DNA of 64,000 nt. It comes from Seriola aureovittata. Taxonomy: Eukaryota > Chordata > Actinopteri > Carangiformes > Carangidae. This document shows positions 11,636 through 23,892 of this stretch, piece after piece. The stretch lies in contig NC_079383.1 in the NCBI RefSeq assembly GCF_021018895.1, positions 22,876,853 through 22,940,852 of the forward strand. Reading direction: 5' to 3'. The position numbers and the translations under genes are program-made. Under the pieces are notes generated by a model. That model saw only the letters and a program-made list of their open reading frames with translations. It searched no databases and was not told where the DNA came from. Positions within the stretch are counted from its first letter, which is position 1; each line of letters starts with the position of its first letter.

Positions 11636-14600
11636 CAGACTGATGAGCAGTTATTGTCTGAATAACTCAGTTTGATTTATGAGGAGAAACGTTTGCGACG
11701 ATGATCCACCTCTGTCTCTCCTCGTCTATTGATCACCTCATCATTTGTGATTGATCGACTCTGTCTCTCAGTTCATTCTGATAACAGCTGATATGATGGA
11801 TTATTTATTGCAAACAGGTTTAATAGTTTAAATGTTTAGTAGCAAGTTTAATTAACTGTATTTTATTCCATTTTAAATTGTTGTTAATTTGCAAAGTGAA
11901 TGTTCTGGTTTTCATTATCCATCAGAAAATATAATTTCCACATGTTGATTTATTCTCAACATTCACTCAGTCCAAAACCCAAAGATACTTAAAGAACTAT
12001 GATATAAAACTCAGAAAAGAAATACTTTTACTTTAAATATTTGAGTATCTGTTACTGCTGCTGCTCACTGACACTTCCTTCAGTACATTTATGCAGAATT
12101 GTAGTTTGTGATGGAGTTTTTCAGTGTCTGAGCTGATGGTTGAGACGAGCAGGAGGGAGAGAGGTCGGACATGACAGAACCACAGGTCACCAGGTTCCTC
12201 AGAGACGGGACGGAGGACGTCCCGCCGGAGGGGACGCAGCGTCTCGTCAGGTCGTCTCAGTCAGACGTCAGAGTGTTTGTTTTCTGTGTCAGGGCGTTCA
12301 CGTACCTTCACACAGGTGATGAAGTGTGTGTGCTGATTGGACAGCCGTCAGTCTTTAGGTTATGTTTTAGTGTCAGCTCCTACAGACGTAAAAATGAGAA
12401 GGCCTGCAGGTGTTTTCAGGCGAAGCGGCTGCTCAGGTTCATGTAGGTGGAGGAATGTTTCAGCCGCCATGCTGACGCGTGTCGACGGCTCTGTGCAGCG
12501 TTTTAAATCAGTGAGGGAGGAAAAACAGATATTGAGTTGGATTGTTTCCTGTGTTACCATAAAGACTGTCCTCCGGTACGTAACGAGGTTGTTATGACGT
12601 CACAGTTAGGTTTTGTTGCTAGGAGACATGTAGTGGTCGTAGTGACGACAGGAGCGAAGGGGAAAGTGTCGGTGACGTAGGATAGAGAGAGACGGAGTCC
12701 ATGTCAGGACGAGGTGGAGGACTGAGTATAATGAATATGACGCCGGAGGACGGAGGTCGATTCCCGTGTTGTTTTTATTATTCATGAGCGTTCGTTGTTA
12801 TTATTGTAACCATGGCAACAGAGATCATCTAATGTTGAGGAAGTACTTATTTTAACCCAAACCACCATCTTTTCCTGAAACCTAACCAAGCCATGACTGT
12901 TATCGTAACCACGGCGATGAAGACAGGTATGCAACTCTCTCTGTCTTTGGGTGTAAAGTTGTAAATGTTGAAATTCAGAGGTCATTAGAGGTCACAGGTT
13001 AGTTGATGCCTCTCTGGTCAAACAGGAGCAGAGTGGCTGAGAGAAGACTCTCAGCTCTCTGGGTCTGTGACACAGCAACACATGTCCCAGGTTAGATTCC
13101 TGACAGGCAGAGCGTGTGAGAGGAAATGCAGAGCCAGTGAATAAACCTACTGCTCTCTCCCACGTCCCTGTGAAGGAACAAACCAGGCAGCATTAAAAAA
13201 CAGAGGTAGGCCATAAAAAATGTAGCGGCAGCTCCATAAATAGGCCGAGGAATGCCAGAGACATGCAGGGACCCACGCAACACATCAGATTAGACCATAA
13301 ATAGGCAGAGGATCAGAAACATACAGAAACCATGTGTGCAGAGAGTCTGCAGCATCAACAGCAGAGGACGTAAAGACGAGAGTTAGAGCGGCCCGGCTCC
13401 TCGGTGACAACACAGGAAACACTCGGGTTTGTCTGACAGGAAGAAGTCGATGAATCACAAGTTTAAACCCTGAACCTCGGCGACAGCAGCACGGGCTGCA
13501 CGTCACGTCGGTCCGACCCGTCCAGGATTTACAACTGAGACACAGGTCTGAGAAGAATTCATTTAAATGGGAAGACAGATCAGTGGGTCCATTTTACAGA
13601 TCGAATCCTCTGCCCAATGAAAACCGCTGACTCTGACAGGAAGTTCATATCAGCTGTGTCGTGAGAGGGCGCCACGTAAATGTAGTGGTTGTTGTCGTGT
13701 AGAATTTATTCATGTTTCTTCTTTAAGGTCAAAGTTTAGCACGTTAGCGAACCTGAGGAACAGCAGGTTTCTGTAGACCTTGATGATTCATGTTCCTGAC
13801 TTTCAGAACCACCGTCTACCAGAACCCTAGTTTTCTGTGACACTGGCACCGACCCAGAAACTCAATTAGTTGTAAACAAGTGCGTAGAACATCACTAACT
13901 AACTCTAACCCACCAACTCACCAGGTGACGCTGTAGGTCCTCAAAGCCCTGAACCTGCAGGTCTGTAGAAACATGGTGGGTTCTCCATCTTCACCCACCA
14001 CAGTCTGACTCGGCCAATAAGATCAGCCCCTCCTCCAAAAATCCTCTTTATCAATACCTCTCTGCCAGAACACTGGGATCCAGATCCAGGATCCAGACTT
14101 GATAGGGAATTTTACATTATAACTGTGTTTGATGTTGTAATATTGACATCAGGGTGGGGGGTGGGGGGGGGTGGGGGGGGGCTCCTCTTTGATGTGTAAT
14201 AAAGAAAAATCCTTTTTGTCGGTGCTGCAGCAGGATGGATGGAGAATATGGAGGAAAGAAATGTGCGTTTGTGATGAAGCAGATCAAATAACTGTTTTTC
14301 CATCTGTAAGTTTCTACAACAACAGAAACTCATTTACTGCAGAACACGGACAGAAACGCCCGAGGAGAGGTGAAGACGGCGGGAACTCACCGTCATCTCC
14401 GAACCAGACGGGCAATAAGACAAACCTACGACTTCTCCGGAGGGTTTTCTCTGCTTTTCCCAAAATAAGACGGTTTGTTTTCATAGTGAAATGTCAGAGA
14501 TGAATGAACAACGAGCCCAGTTTCCCAAGAGTGTATTTTTATCTCCGTCCCATCGCTCTTACACACACAAATAAACATCCACGCTGAGAGTTTTAATCAT

Positions 14601-17600
14601 GTACTGCACTGACCTGACTGCTGTAATAAACCACAATTATCCCTTAAAGCCATTTAATGATCATTTACTTAAAGCTTATCCGTCTTTATAATCCAAACAC
14701 AAAGCTCCCTGATACTCAGCATCTTCCTGCCACTTTCCATTAGAGTCATAATGACATTCCTTTGGAAAACAACTCAATCTGCACCAGTGTAAAGAATCCA
14801 GACTGTTTTATCCTGAAGGTGGCGCTACAGTCAGAGCATCAACACAGTTATCACAATGCATCCTCAGGGGAACATGAATGTGTGGGTCCAGCTGCACAGC
14901 AATCCATCCGACAGCTGTTGAAACGGTTCACTGAAAACCGCTGATGTCAACCTCATGGTGGCGCCAGAGGAAACGTCAGAGGATCACCAGAGTGACTCAG
15001 ATTCATCGTCTGGGGACCATGAATGTCTTTATCAGAACGATACTGAAGTGGAAGTGATACCTCTCCTTAAAACAGCCTTCTGACGCCTGTTGGGTAGGAT
15101 AATGTCTCTGAAGCTAGCTTGACTTCCTGTCGTTATATCTAGAGTTGCTGTCATTGTCGTGGGCGTGTCTTGTTGATAAAGACTGGAGCTTGTCAAGCGG
15201 ACTGGGGAGCAGCATTTATTTGGATGTTAGCGATCTGAGGATAATCCTGGGATCTTTGATGGTGGGCTAGCTGTAGCTAGCTGGATGGACGTAGCCTCTG
15301 TGACATCACCCACAAGAGCGGTGTTGAAGCTCAGAGTGAGCTGCTCTACCGTCGCCATCTTGGCAGTTTCTGACTCCGCCCCCTAACTCCCAGCTAATCT
15401 AAAAATGGTCAAAGAGGAGGGGTGGTCATATAAACGTCAGTAACAGTGACGCTTGGTTAGGTTTCAGGAGAAGATGGTGAGTTGGTTTAAAATAAGTTCT
15501 TCCTTAATAATCTCTGTCGTCATGGTTACAAAATAAACTGTTGCTTTCACATGGGAATCGAGCACACCGCTCTCCTGTGTCACGTTCATCCATCCACCAC
15601 CACGTCCTCTGTCTCTCTTTATACCACGTCACCGATACTTTTCCCTTTGTTCCTGTCATCGTTACCACGACCACTAGATATCGCCTAGCAACAAAACCTA
15701 ACTATGATGTCAGTCGACCTGTGACCTGTGGTTCAGCTGCTTGTTTCACCTCCTGGTGTTTCTCTACCTGAGGTTCGGATTTCTCTTCATCACATGAGTT
15801 ATTACTCGTATCTAAATCCAAACACAAAACTAACCTTCCACCCCCCCCCCACCCCCCCACCCCCCCACCACCCCCCCACCCCCCGGCGTTTACGGACCAC
15901 AGAGCTTCAAGTACTCGTATGAAAGAGAGTTTCAACACATTCAAGATTTAATCCGCGGGATGAAAGGTTGCAGAAAGGAGGCTGATCTGAGAAGAGAAGC
16001 AGAGGACTGACAGACTCTAGTTCATGTCACTACAACACCTGAAGCAGTTCAGACAAGCCTGAACCTCCACCGCCGCTGACACACCTGAGCGGCGACAGCA
16101 GGATTACCTGTCAGTCAGAACTCAACGTCAGGTTTTGTTGTTCGATCTCGACATTCTTAAAGAGATTAGCGGGAAAGATGGACGGACATCTGTCCCTCTG
16201 AGGACACACACCAGCTCCCGGAAACTCAAAAGCTCCCGTTGCTCTCAGTCGACATGTGACTGGAGCTGAACCTCGGAGAGCGGAGAAGCAGCGTGATGGA
16301 TGGAGCCAAAGATCTGCGTTACTCCAGCAAACACGAACTGTTTGTTGACTTTGGATCTGTGTTTATTTGGATTTCATCAGTTTCCACTCTGGATGTCTAA
16401 GAGGCAGAATATCAGAGGGAGGGAGGGCTGACATCACAGCCTGTGTGGTGGAAAACGGCTTTCCTCTCTGTGTGTTTAAATGGTAACTCTCACAACAACA
16501 GCACTGTTTGCATGTTGCCATATTACATTATGAATCTGAAATGTGCCCACATTATTGTTTGTTCAGGGAGCAAAGAAAAACAAAAGTTAGAGAGGACGAG
16601 GAAATGTTTCCAGACCAAAGTCACAGAGGAGTTTGGAGGTTTAAGATTGCAGAGCGGACAGAGGCTGCGTCCACATGACGACCTCCGTCCACACAGCGTT
16701 CGCTGCTAGCAAAGACAACAAGGTCATAGCGCTAAATAGTTACTCATGTTGTTTACTCAGAGCAGATGAGAGCCAATCAGGAGAGACCGTGGGTGTCTAC
16801 ATCATCGTTTCTGAAAGTCTCTATTCCTGTCCATCCAGACGACAACACAACCCCAGAGTTTTCAAAATAAAACACAACCCCAGAGTTTTCAAAATAAAAC
16901 ACAACCCCAGAGTTTTCAAACAAAAACGGCTCCAGCAGAGTTTCTGAAAGTCTCAGTCTCCGTGCACACTACTACGTTTTACTTTTAAAAGTCATCTTTC
17001 TTGCTACGTTTACTTCTGAGTTTTCCAGCCTCTACAGTTGAGACTTTCAGAAGCTGTTGGACCAGTTTTACAAACACAAACACAAACAGAATAATGTTAC
17101 TCGTTCCCTGGATGGAGCTCAGCATCAGTCAATGACAGAACGTAGAAATAATCAAAGCGCAGCACAGACTGGTCACCGGTCTGAAGCTGCATCTGGACAT
17201 GAAAGCTGTCACCAGCCGGACTCCCCTGAGGCGACCGAGGCCTCAGCTCTTCAAACAGCTGCGACTCTGTCGACTCATCTGGGCCGCTCAAACAATTTAT
17301 AGCAGAAAGAACAGGAGAGAACAAGGACGGAAAAATAGAAGTGAAACAGTTTGAACGCTGAAAAACGAAGGGGAGTGGAGGACGGGAGGAACAAGAAAGA
17401 GAGAAGAAAGCATGTTGTTCAGTCTTTACCCATGGTGCACCAGTAGACGCTGCAGCAGATAAGGCAGGAGGCCATTAAGAGCTAATGACCTCTGGCTGTT
17501 TATCTCCACCCGCCCGCTGATGAGCGGCGGCGGCACTCAGAGCCGCAGGTCGTTCTCCAGACCACAGATATTCTGCGGAAAGTCTTCAAAGCTGAAGACT

Positions 17601-18451
17601 CGACAGACGAGCAGGAGAAAAGACGGACGAGCGTTCGGCTGTGAACGTCTCGGAGAGAAGCTTCTGCATGTTTTAGTCTCATTAACTGTGATTATTTCAC
17701 ATTCCTGCAGACAGCTCTCCACATCACACATCGCTCCTGACGAGCTTCCCGCCGCACGAATCATCAAGTGGGACTGGGAACTTGCAGAAAACAAATCTAT
17801 CACAATGGCGATGCATTCAAGGACACCGCGATATCAGATAATTGATAACAAGTATAGCAGCACAACATTTAGTTTTGATTTAATAAGTAACACCTGGACC
17901 AGATTCAAACAGTGTTTTAGTAATGTGGCCAGAACCTGATGTGATGTACGGAAGCCCTGAAGGGAAGAGAGAAAAATCTCTGACCTCTCAGGGCTTCCGT
18001 ACTCAAGTGAGTTGGATCAATAAAAGAGCCACGACTCATCTAATGAAAAAAACCAAAATGCTGATATTTTATGACCCCAGAAAATAGTGTTAACATTTGA
18101 ACCAAGATCCCAGAAACATCAGGAGCAACTGGCCTTTAATAATTTTATCAAGTATAAATATGATTTCACGTTGTGAATCAGCCTCCTGGTGTTTGTAAAG
18201 ACTGACGATCAGCTGATCGTCGGACTCACCAGTCTCTGCAGGATCCTCTTGCTCTTGTCGTCGGTGCAGTAGTCGGACATGATGCTCCTGTGGACCAGGA
18301 CCAGGCCGTTCAGGAACAACCAGGAGCCGAACCAGAGCAGAGCGAACACCAGGGTCCCGCGACGCGACCACAGCCGGAGGCCGAGCCACCGGAGCAGGCA
18401 CAGCCGGCCGCCGCGACCCCCTCCGCCCGACACCAGTCCTCCAGGAAGCAT
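839..18451 (-). CDS. dipk1c: FAM69/DIPK1-family protein kinase-like gene, probably dipk1c (first 4 coding exons, 3' end outside window)
   Basis: Exons on the minus strand: 18451-18230 (74 codons from a Kozak-type GCCGCCATG), 1452-1249 (68 codons), 1157-1104 (18 codons), 1020-839 (60 codons plus 2 bases). All have GT-AG borders and matching phase. The protein begins with a short Gly/Arg-rich cytosolic tail, a signal-anchor membrane segment at about residues 33-53, and then the Cys-rich lumenal start typical of FAM69 proteins, including YCTDDKSKRILQRL and CEDLC. Exon 4 carries RAELASLWSLLQQEEY, which resembles the family's EF-hand-like insert region. FAM69/DIPK1 proteins are Cys-rich type II membrane proteins of the ER/Golgi with a divergent kinase fold; their substrates are not well defined. 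The kinase core lies past the left edge. Choosing the 1C paralogue rests on sequence feel and on linkage to cidea and tubb6 (human chromosome 18), so the family is safer than the symbol. Exon 4 contains an acidic/poly-Gly stretch encoded by a TCC-type repeat. Confidence 0.72.
1800..1858. repeat. (CA)n microsatellite
   Basis: About 29 CA units in the large intron. Confidence 0.95.
2002..2057. repeat. (CA)n microsatellite
   Basis: About 28 CA units, 145 bp from the previous array. Confidence 0.95.
2505..2732. repeat. Pyrimidine-rich minisatellite (CTCACCTGTCCTCCTG family)
   Basis: Roughly 14 copies of 16- to 18-bp variants built from CACCTGTCC(T/A)CCTGCTC. The copies mix CTCC and CTC variants, which shifts the period. 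The apparent ORFs through it are repeat translation. Confidence 0.85.
2881..3131. repeat. TG/GAGTG array followed by a (CA)n array
   Basis: 2881-2960 is TG repeat with GAGTG interruptions. 3049-3131 is a nearly pure CA array with two GCGC breaks. The two arrays run in opposite sense about 90 bp apart and could pair as an inverted repeat. Confidence 0.9.
3244..3279. repeat. Pentanucleotide (ACGTG)n microsatellite
   Basis: Seven tandem copies of a 5-bp unit that can be read as ACGTG or TGACG. Each copy contains the core of a hypoxia or E-box-like element, but no function is shown. Confidence 0.9.
3489..3752. repeat. Two (TG)n arrays
   Basis: Arrays at 3489-3516 and 3640-3752, the second interrupted by ATTG and CG steps. 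Confidence 0.9.
4043..4323. repeat. 19-bp minisatellite
   Basis: About 14.7 copies of the unit GCAGCGGACCGGTGTCTCA. Several copies carry GCTGACC in place of GCGGACC. The unit has no stop in any forward frame, so all three frames read through it, giving the same 19-residue period. Confidence 0.95.
7408..7622. repeat. Two (CA)n arrays
   Basis: Arrays at 7408-7459 (with CGCA interruptions) and 7579-7622. Confidence 0.9.
7785..7825. repeat. Perfect 13-bp inverted repeat (hairpin-capable)
   Basis: CCGACCGGTCCTC at 7785-7797 is followed after 15 bases by its exact reverse complement at 7813-7825. An overlapping 10-bp pair (CTCACCGACC, 7781-7790, and GGTCGGTGAG, 7806-7815) allows an alternative fold. 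Confidence 0.8.
8465..8502. repeat. AT-rich trinucleotide microsatellite
   Basis: AAT units grade into GAT units. Confidence 0.85.
9139..9186. repeat. (CA)n microsatellite
   Basis: CA units with a CGCG interruption. Confidence 0.9.
9677..9700. repeat. Poly-C tract
   Basis: Uninterrupted run of more than 20 C. Similar shorter runs occur at 2822-2833 and 22079-22096, and G/T-C/A interrupted versions at 14155-14180 and 15840-15884. Such runs favour polymerase slippage and sequencing error. Confidence 0.9.
10917..11634. repeat. Long interrupted TG/GAGTG satellite-like array
   Basis: About 720 bp of TG units punctuated irregularly by GAGTG. It is the longest dinucleotide-type array in the window, and all ORFs within it are repeat translation. 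Confidence 0.95.
12575..12905 (+). repeat. Dispersed repeat, copy 1 of an inverted pair
   Basis: This block shares a series of phrases, as reverse complement and in reversed order, with 15428-15735. Examples are AGTTAGGTTTTGTTGCTAGG, AACCATGGCAACAGAGAT with CTGTCGTCATGGTTAC, and CATCTTTTCCTGAAACCTAA with TTAGGTTTCAGGAGAAGATG. It is probably an old transposable element of about 300 bp; its class is unknown. Confidence 0.6.
14815..15050 (-). repeat. Dispersed teleost repeat (opposite orientation to 76-800)
   Basis: Contains GGTGGCGCTACAGTCAG and GGTGGCGCCAGAGGAAA, then CATCGTCTGGGGACCATGAA. These are reverse complements of the phrases at 76-800. Confidence 0.5.
15270..15427 (+). repeat. Dispersed repeat shared with 34550-34720
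   Basis: Shares GAAGCTCAGAGTGAGCTGCT, GCCATCTTGGCAGT and CCCCCTAACTCCCAGCTAAT with the copy at 34550 in the first tubb6 intron, in the same order and orientation. Confidence 0.65.
15428..15735 (-). repeat. Dispersed repeat, copy 2 of an inverted pair
   Basis: Reverse-orientation relative of 12575-12905, diverged but colinear over about 300 bp. Confidence 0.6.
16846..16924. repeat. 27-bp direct repeat, three copies
   Basis: Three near-identical tandem copies that begin CACAACCCCAGAGTTTTCAA and end in an A-rich stretch. Confidence 0.9.
17946..18001. repeat. MITE-like hairpin with perfect 15-bp arms
   Basis: GTACGGAAGCCCTGA at 17946-17960 and its exact reverse complement at 17987-18001 flank a 26-base loop. 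The loop has its own small inverted repeat (AGAGA, AAAA, TCTCT). It lies 230 bp downstream of dipk1c exon 1, in the intron. It could be a tiny foldback transposon remnant or a transcribed hairpin. Confidence 0.7.
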
Positions 18452-19137
18452 GGCGGCTGTGAGGTCGCGAAATCCTCCTCTGCCAAAAAGTGTCTGAGGT
18501 TCTTCTGAATAGCTGCTGAACACTCCGATAAAAAGTGGTTCAACTAGAAACCCCAGACTCCAAAACACCAGATCCTGGACAAAATACTAAATGTGACGGT
18601 TTTAGTTCGACAGTTAGAAAATGTTCCGCTCACACACAACTGAATTTGTTTTAACAGATAATAAGTTCCATCGTCAGCGTATCTTGCAACACCAGATAGA
18701 AACCAGGCTTTCAATGGGCAGTTGTGCCTTCAAATCTCCCATGATCCTTTGCAGAAATTCAGAATCACTGCTGTAATCCGAGATCTGTGTCATTCAGACC
18801 TTTTTCTTTGTTCCTGTCCTTGAAAACCCGACGGCTCCTCGTCAAAAACTCAGACTATCTTAAGACAGAAGAAGAAGAGTGCAGTTCATAATCATCCAAT
18901 CAGAGCGGCATGTTCCTGAGGCCGAGAGTCGACTGGTCTGACCTCCATCTTGGCTCCGCAGCGTTTCCATGAGAAATATCTGCGGTTTCGTTGTTTCATG
19001 CCGAGACTGGTTGATTTATTTTCTCACAGCGAGTCAGCAAATGTTGAGCAACAGGAAATAACTGAGGAGCAGCCGAGTCACCATCCCACTGTGTGATGTG
19101 GGTGTCCGGGCGTCTGCAGGGCAGTGTGGCATCTGGA

Positions 19138-19152
19138 CACACACACACACGT

Positions 19153-19189
<37 letters not shown>

Positions 19190-19284
19190 TGCAATGAAAC
19201 ATGAGAATACACACAACCTCACACACAAACAATGGATTTCTCTAAAAGTCTGTAGGTCCTGTGAAAATACACTCTCATGCCCTT

Positions 19285-19325
<41 letters not shown>
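19138..19325. repeat. Two (CA)n arrays
   Basis: 19138-19184 and 19289-19325. Confidence 0.9.
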
Positions 19326-19328
<3 letters not shown>

Positions 19329-21705
19329 TGTTTTGTCCTCACGTCACCTCCTCGCAGCGTCTAGTTTCCGTCTCTTCTGTGGAGCTCAGAGGAAAACTTC
19401 CCTGAAAATCATTTGCAGAAATCCACCTTCAAAACATGTGACGGAGGAAATATCCTTCAGACGGAGAGCTGCTCTGCAGCTTCTTAATGAGCTTCTTAAA
19501 AGGAAAATAGATCCAGGAAAACTTTCCTTGATGTCGGAAAATAGAAAAATAGAGTTGGTTTCAGCCGAGGACTTTTCACTGCTCCGGTTCCTGAACCGGG
19601 TTTGAGATCTGTGTGAAGAGAGAAACAGAGTCGCTGCTTCAGACCTGGACTTTTTCAAACAATTAAAAACTCTTTTTATTTTGGGGTGAAAATCTTTTCA
19701 CAGCAACTCAAGCTTTGACATTTTGAAACTGTGTATTTTTACAACTGTGAGATTCTCAGCTTGTCAACAGAAAGACTGAAACTATCAAAGTTCATGCAGG
19801 GTTCAGGAGAGGAGAGCCTCTGACAGCTGTCTCGCTTCTTGTTGAGAAAGCTAATTATCTCTTCGTTTCTCAGGGTCAGAGCAGAGTTTCTCCGAGTCGT
19901 GTAGATTTTAAACAGAGATCTTGTCAGTCAGAGTTTTTTATCAGTTTCCTGCAACAGACTCGTCTCAGTCGTCTGTGTCTGGCTGCAGCATTCACAAACT
20001 CATCCCATCATTTAGCCTTTATTACAGTTTCCTCGTGTGGTTGCGGTTCCAATCACTGAAGCGTCCAAACCATGAACTGAGGAACAGAAACAAACCACAA
20101 CCGGCACCGTGGAGAACACAGATACTTGCCAGAAGTCGTTGGACCTCGCCGCTGTCGTCCGGATCAAAGACTCCCCAGAGATCCAGATGAAGGAATCCAA
20201 CTCCCCAAATCCTAAAGGAAGGAGAAGCAGGAGGTGGTCAGTCATCACCGGCTTCTTAAAATATCAGTGTTTGTTTCTCGCTGATGGGAACGTGGGTGGC
20301 AAAGAGCCGACAGCTGCTGCAGCTGTTTTCCAAAGTGCTCCCCCGAGATCGCTGCAGATATCAGCTGTTATTTGTATGATGTGATGTGTTTGGTGCTCGC
20401 GGTCCACACCTGGACACATGAGCACATCTGCACTTTGTCTCTTTCCTGAGAAGAGAACTCGTTCTGTCTGTTAGTTTTTATCATCACTGATGCAAAAGGA
20501 GCAAATCACTACAAACTGTGGTGCAGAAAGTCAAACAGAAGCTGATGGCGCTCGCTCAGATGTGACAGGTGCCGAACAAACCCTCCAGATCTCACACCAC
20601 CGTGAAGTGGCTCCTGCAGTCTGCTCCTCAGTGTCCTCGAGTCCTCGAGTCCTCGAGTCCCGGAGTCGCAGCTTAGAGCCGCTGTGCATCTCTGAAATGT
20701 GAAGAGAGGCTGCGAGCTGCACAGTTAACTCCTCGCAGGCTCAGAGGACGAGCGAGCGGATACTTCTCTTAGTGAGAGTCTCATGAGACGCTGGAGCGAG
20801 CAAAGGGTTAAAATACTGTTTTCACTTCAGGGTAAAAAGCAGAGGTTTGGTAATGCAGACTGCTACAGGTCTGACGGTGGTCTGTTCAAGTCCTCCATCG
20901 TCTGAAGCAGCTGAGGGAAAATCTAAAGATACTTTCTAAACCTTTACATACTTTAGCTTCTTGATTTGCCCCTGATGAAGGAATGAGTGTGACACATTCT
21001 TACCTTGAGTCCATGAGTCTGTGTCTCTCAGATCCTAAAATCCAAACGTCTTCCTTTGGAAAATGAAACCGTATGAAACAGGAGTTCCTCGAACTTTAAC
21101 TTCTCCCTGTGTGAGTGTGAAATAATAAATGTTTGTTCTGCTCTGAATCCAGGATTAACTCAGACTTCTGACTCCACAGATGCAGCTGAGACAATTCGAC
21201 TTGAGACGATGATTAACTCCAAAACCAGGATTTAACCCTTCAAGAGTTCCTGAGCCGCACTGAAGGTCTGTCAGCAGGTGATGAACAGGACCCTGTTTGT
21301 AATCCTGCTGCCTGTGAGTCCAGATCTCTAAACCTCAGACCTGTAAGATGATGAATGTTGGTGATCCTTCGGCGTGTGGCGCCTTCAGGTGCCAGGAATA
21401 AGTTCGTCAGCAGGTCTGAAGTCCAGGTGACTGAACTTCTCCAGCTGTGACGGTTAAATCTCCAAACTGTGAGCGATCATGTCGTCTGCAGGTCTGGTCT
21501 CAGTGAGAGCAGCTGGAGCAGCAGGTCTCGCTCCACAGAGATGCTCCTGGGGATAAAGCCAGAGACGACCTGTAAACCCTGAGTCCGGACTGTCAGGCGG
21601 CAGACGCCTGCTGTTTCAGCGGCTCTGCTTCCTCCTCACACTCCTGCTGCTGCCTCGCTCTCCCTCCGTCTGACGCTCCTCACTGCCTGGAAGAGAGAGA
21701 GAGAG

Positions 21706-21707
21706 GG

Positions 21708-21757
<50 letters not shown>

Positions 21758-21877
21758 GCGCTCAGGCTGCTCTGTTCAGCCCCATTCCTCTTCCTTCCTC
21801 CCTTCAGTCTGCTGCACTCCCGGCTTTTTCCTTTCTCTTTCCTTTCTTACCCACAGTGTGTGTGTGAGTGTGTGTGT

Positions 21878-21922
<45 letters not shown>

Positions 21923-21944
21923 TGTGTGTGTGTGTATGAGTGTG
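21706..21944. repeat. Two (TG)n arrays
   Basis: 21706-21755 is pure TG. 21856-21944 has GAGTG and TATG interruptions. Confidence 0.9.
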
Positions 21945-22261
21945 TCCTCGGGGGGAGAACAGAGGCGGCTCCTCTGGCGTCCCCTCCTCTTCAAACTGGT
22001 GAGACCCTCTCCCCCCTCCCCTCCCCTCCCCTCTCTCCTCACCCCTCTCTTTATATTTACATGCTACTGTACCTCTCCCCCCCCCCCCCCCCCCCCTCTT
22101 TACCCCGTTACCACGGCAGCAAGTCTCTGCTAAGGTTCAGTCCCCACATGCGGCTTCACTGAGCCTCGCCAAATTAAAAGCTCTCCCTCCATTTATCTCA
22201 CTTTATTTCTTCTTTTCCTTGCTTCCTCCACCATCTTCCTTTCCTGCCCCCCCCCTCACCA

Positions 22262-22262
<1 letters not shown>

Positions 22263-22305
<43 letters not shown>

Positions 22306-22490
22306 CCTTTTCCCCTCTACTCGGCAAAACGCTCCAATAAAAGCAGCTCAGAGGCCCAAGGCATGTCGGTAATTGCCCTATTTGTAAAAACGCCAATAAA
22401 GTCCTGCAAACATACAGAGGAGCAGCTACTGAGGAGGCTGCTGCATGTGGAGGCTGGTGTCTGCAGGAGGGAAACGGGTTTTACACTGCG

Positions 22491-22555
<65 letters not shown>
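22263..22555. repeat. (CA)n array and (TG)n array in opposite sense
   Basis: CA at 22263-22301 and TG at 22491-22555, about 190 bp apart, so the single strand could fold back. Confidence 0.9.
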
Positions 22556-22556
<1 letters not shown>

Positions 22557-23828
22557 TGTTAGCGTCTGAGGGAGGACACACACCACACTGATCATTCATG
22601 TGGTTGATACATTAAAGCTGCAGTTAAAGACTAGTGGCCACTAGAGGGCAGATTATTATCATAATGATCTTATTATAAAGTGTAAAACACATCATCATTT
22701 ATTACCGACTTACCATCAGGCTCCTTTTAGTTATAAATGGTAGTAGCTCATTAGTCAGATTAATGACTTGATGCTCAGTTTTTCTTTCTTGAACTTTGTG
22801 CTTTATTCATATAAAATGAAGGAAAACTTGGACTTTTGAAGTTGCAGCGGGAATGTTCAGAGGTGAACGAATTCGTGTTTCGTCCGTCCTCTCTGACGTA
22901 CTGAATCGCTCTGTTGCTACGACAACGATGGATCAACCCCGAGTCTGTCGGTGCAGAAGAGGAGGAGGGTCGTGTCTGCATCTGGAAGATTTCGTTTTCA
23001 AAGTCAAGTAGAATCTGTACAAGATCTGCTGAAGGAACTTTCTCCTGTTGTCATGGTTCCTGTGATGAACCTGGTTTTGTCTGTGGCAGCTTGTCGTCAT
23101 GAGAGGAGTCACTCCTTCCTCCGAGAAACTAAATCAGAAAACTGAAATGAAAGTTGGTCACAAAAGAAGATTCGTCAGAGACGTCAGGAGATGATGAACG
23201 GGAGAGGAAACACATGAATGAAACTTTTCTGTCGCGACCGTTTCACCCTCTGAAGAAACAAGAAGTGATTCAAACTGTTGAACCGTCGGTGTCACTAATA
23301 GACAGCTGGACTCGTAGTTCGACAGGAAGGGAACTTACACTTCTATCCAGGAGGAAACACTGAACAACGTAAAGAGGCGCCCATAAAGAAACCCGAGGAA
23401 AACCAGATCCAGGGTCAGAGGCTGGAATCAGACTCTCAGAGCCCAGCCGCCGCCGCTCGGCCTCGTCCCAGCAGAGCAGCTTCTCTCTGCCTGTAATTAC
23501 CAATTAAACCATCAGTGGCGGCGCTCTTCCCCTCGGCAGCGACGGGCTCTCGTTAACACCATCCACTCATCTGAGCCGCCGTGTTACAGCCAATCACTTA
23601 TCACAGCCTCCTCGTTAGCCGCAGCCAATTACTCGAGGTCACTTGTTAGGGGCAGCTGCTCGTCTCCAGGTTCCTGAATCGACTGAAACTCGGAGTGAGA
23701 AGCTGCTGCTTCAGCAAAAACATTTGCAGCTTCATGTTTCCTCCAGTTTAATCTGAGGTGAATTTGTTTTGCAGAAGAAATCAGGAGGGACGTGGAATTA
23801 TTCACTGGAATACATGCATGCATTTACA

Positions 23829-23853
23829 ACACACACACACACACACACACACA

Positions 23854-23890
<37 letters not shown>
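23829..23890. repeat. (CA)n microsatellite
   Basis: About 30 CA units with one GACA break. Confidence 0.95.

Positions 23891-23892
<2 letters not shown>

Larger units (their letters stand above)
1453..18229 (-). other. First intron of the DIPK1-family gene, repeat-rich, no further exon recognised
   Basis: This 16.8-kb intron separates the signal-anchor exon from the CEDLC exon. It holds many CA/TG arrays, two minisatellites, poly-C runs and diverged dispersed repeats (listed separately). I found no open frame with family resemblance on either strand. The longer ORFs are translations of tandem repeats. Confidence 0.6.

Noticed and set aside
13234..13306. CCATAAATAGG motifs as serum-response CArG boxes
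   Set aside because: The A/T core is seven bases rather than six, and the motif is part of a short local repeat.
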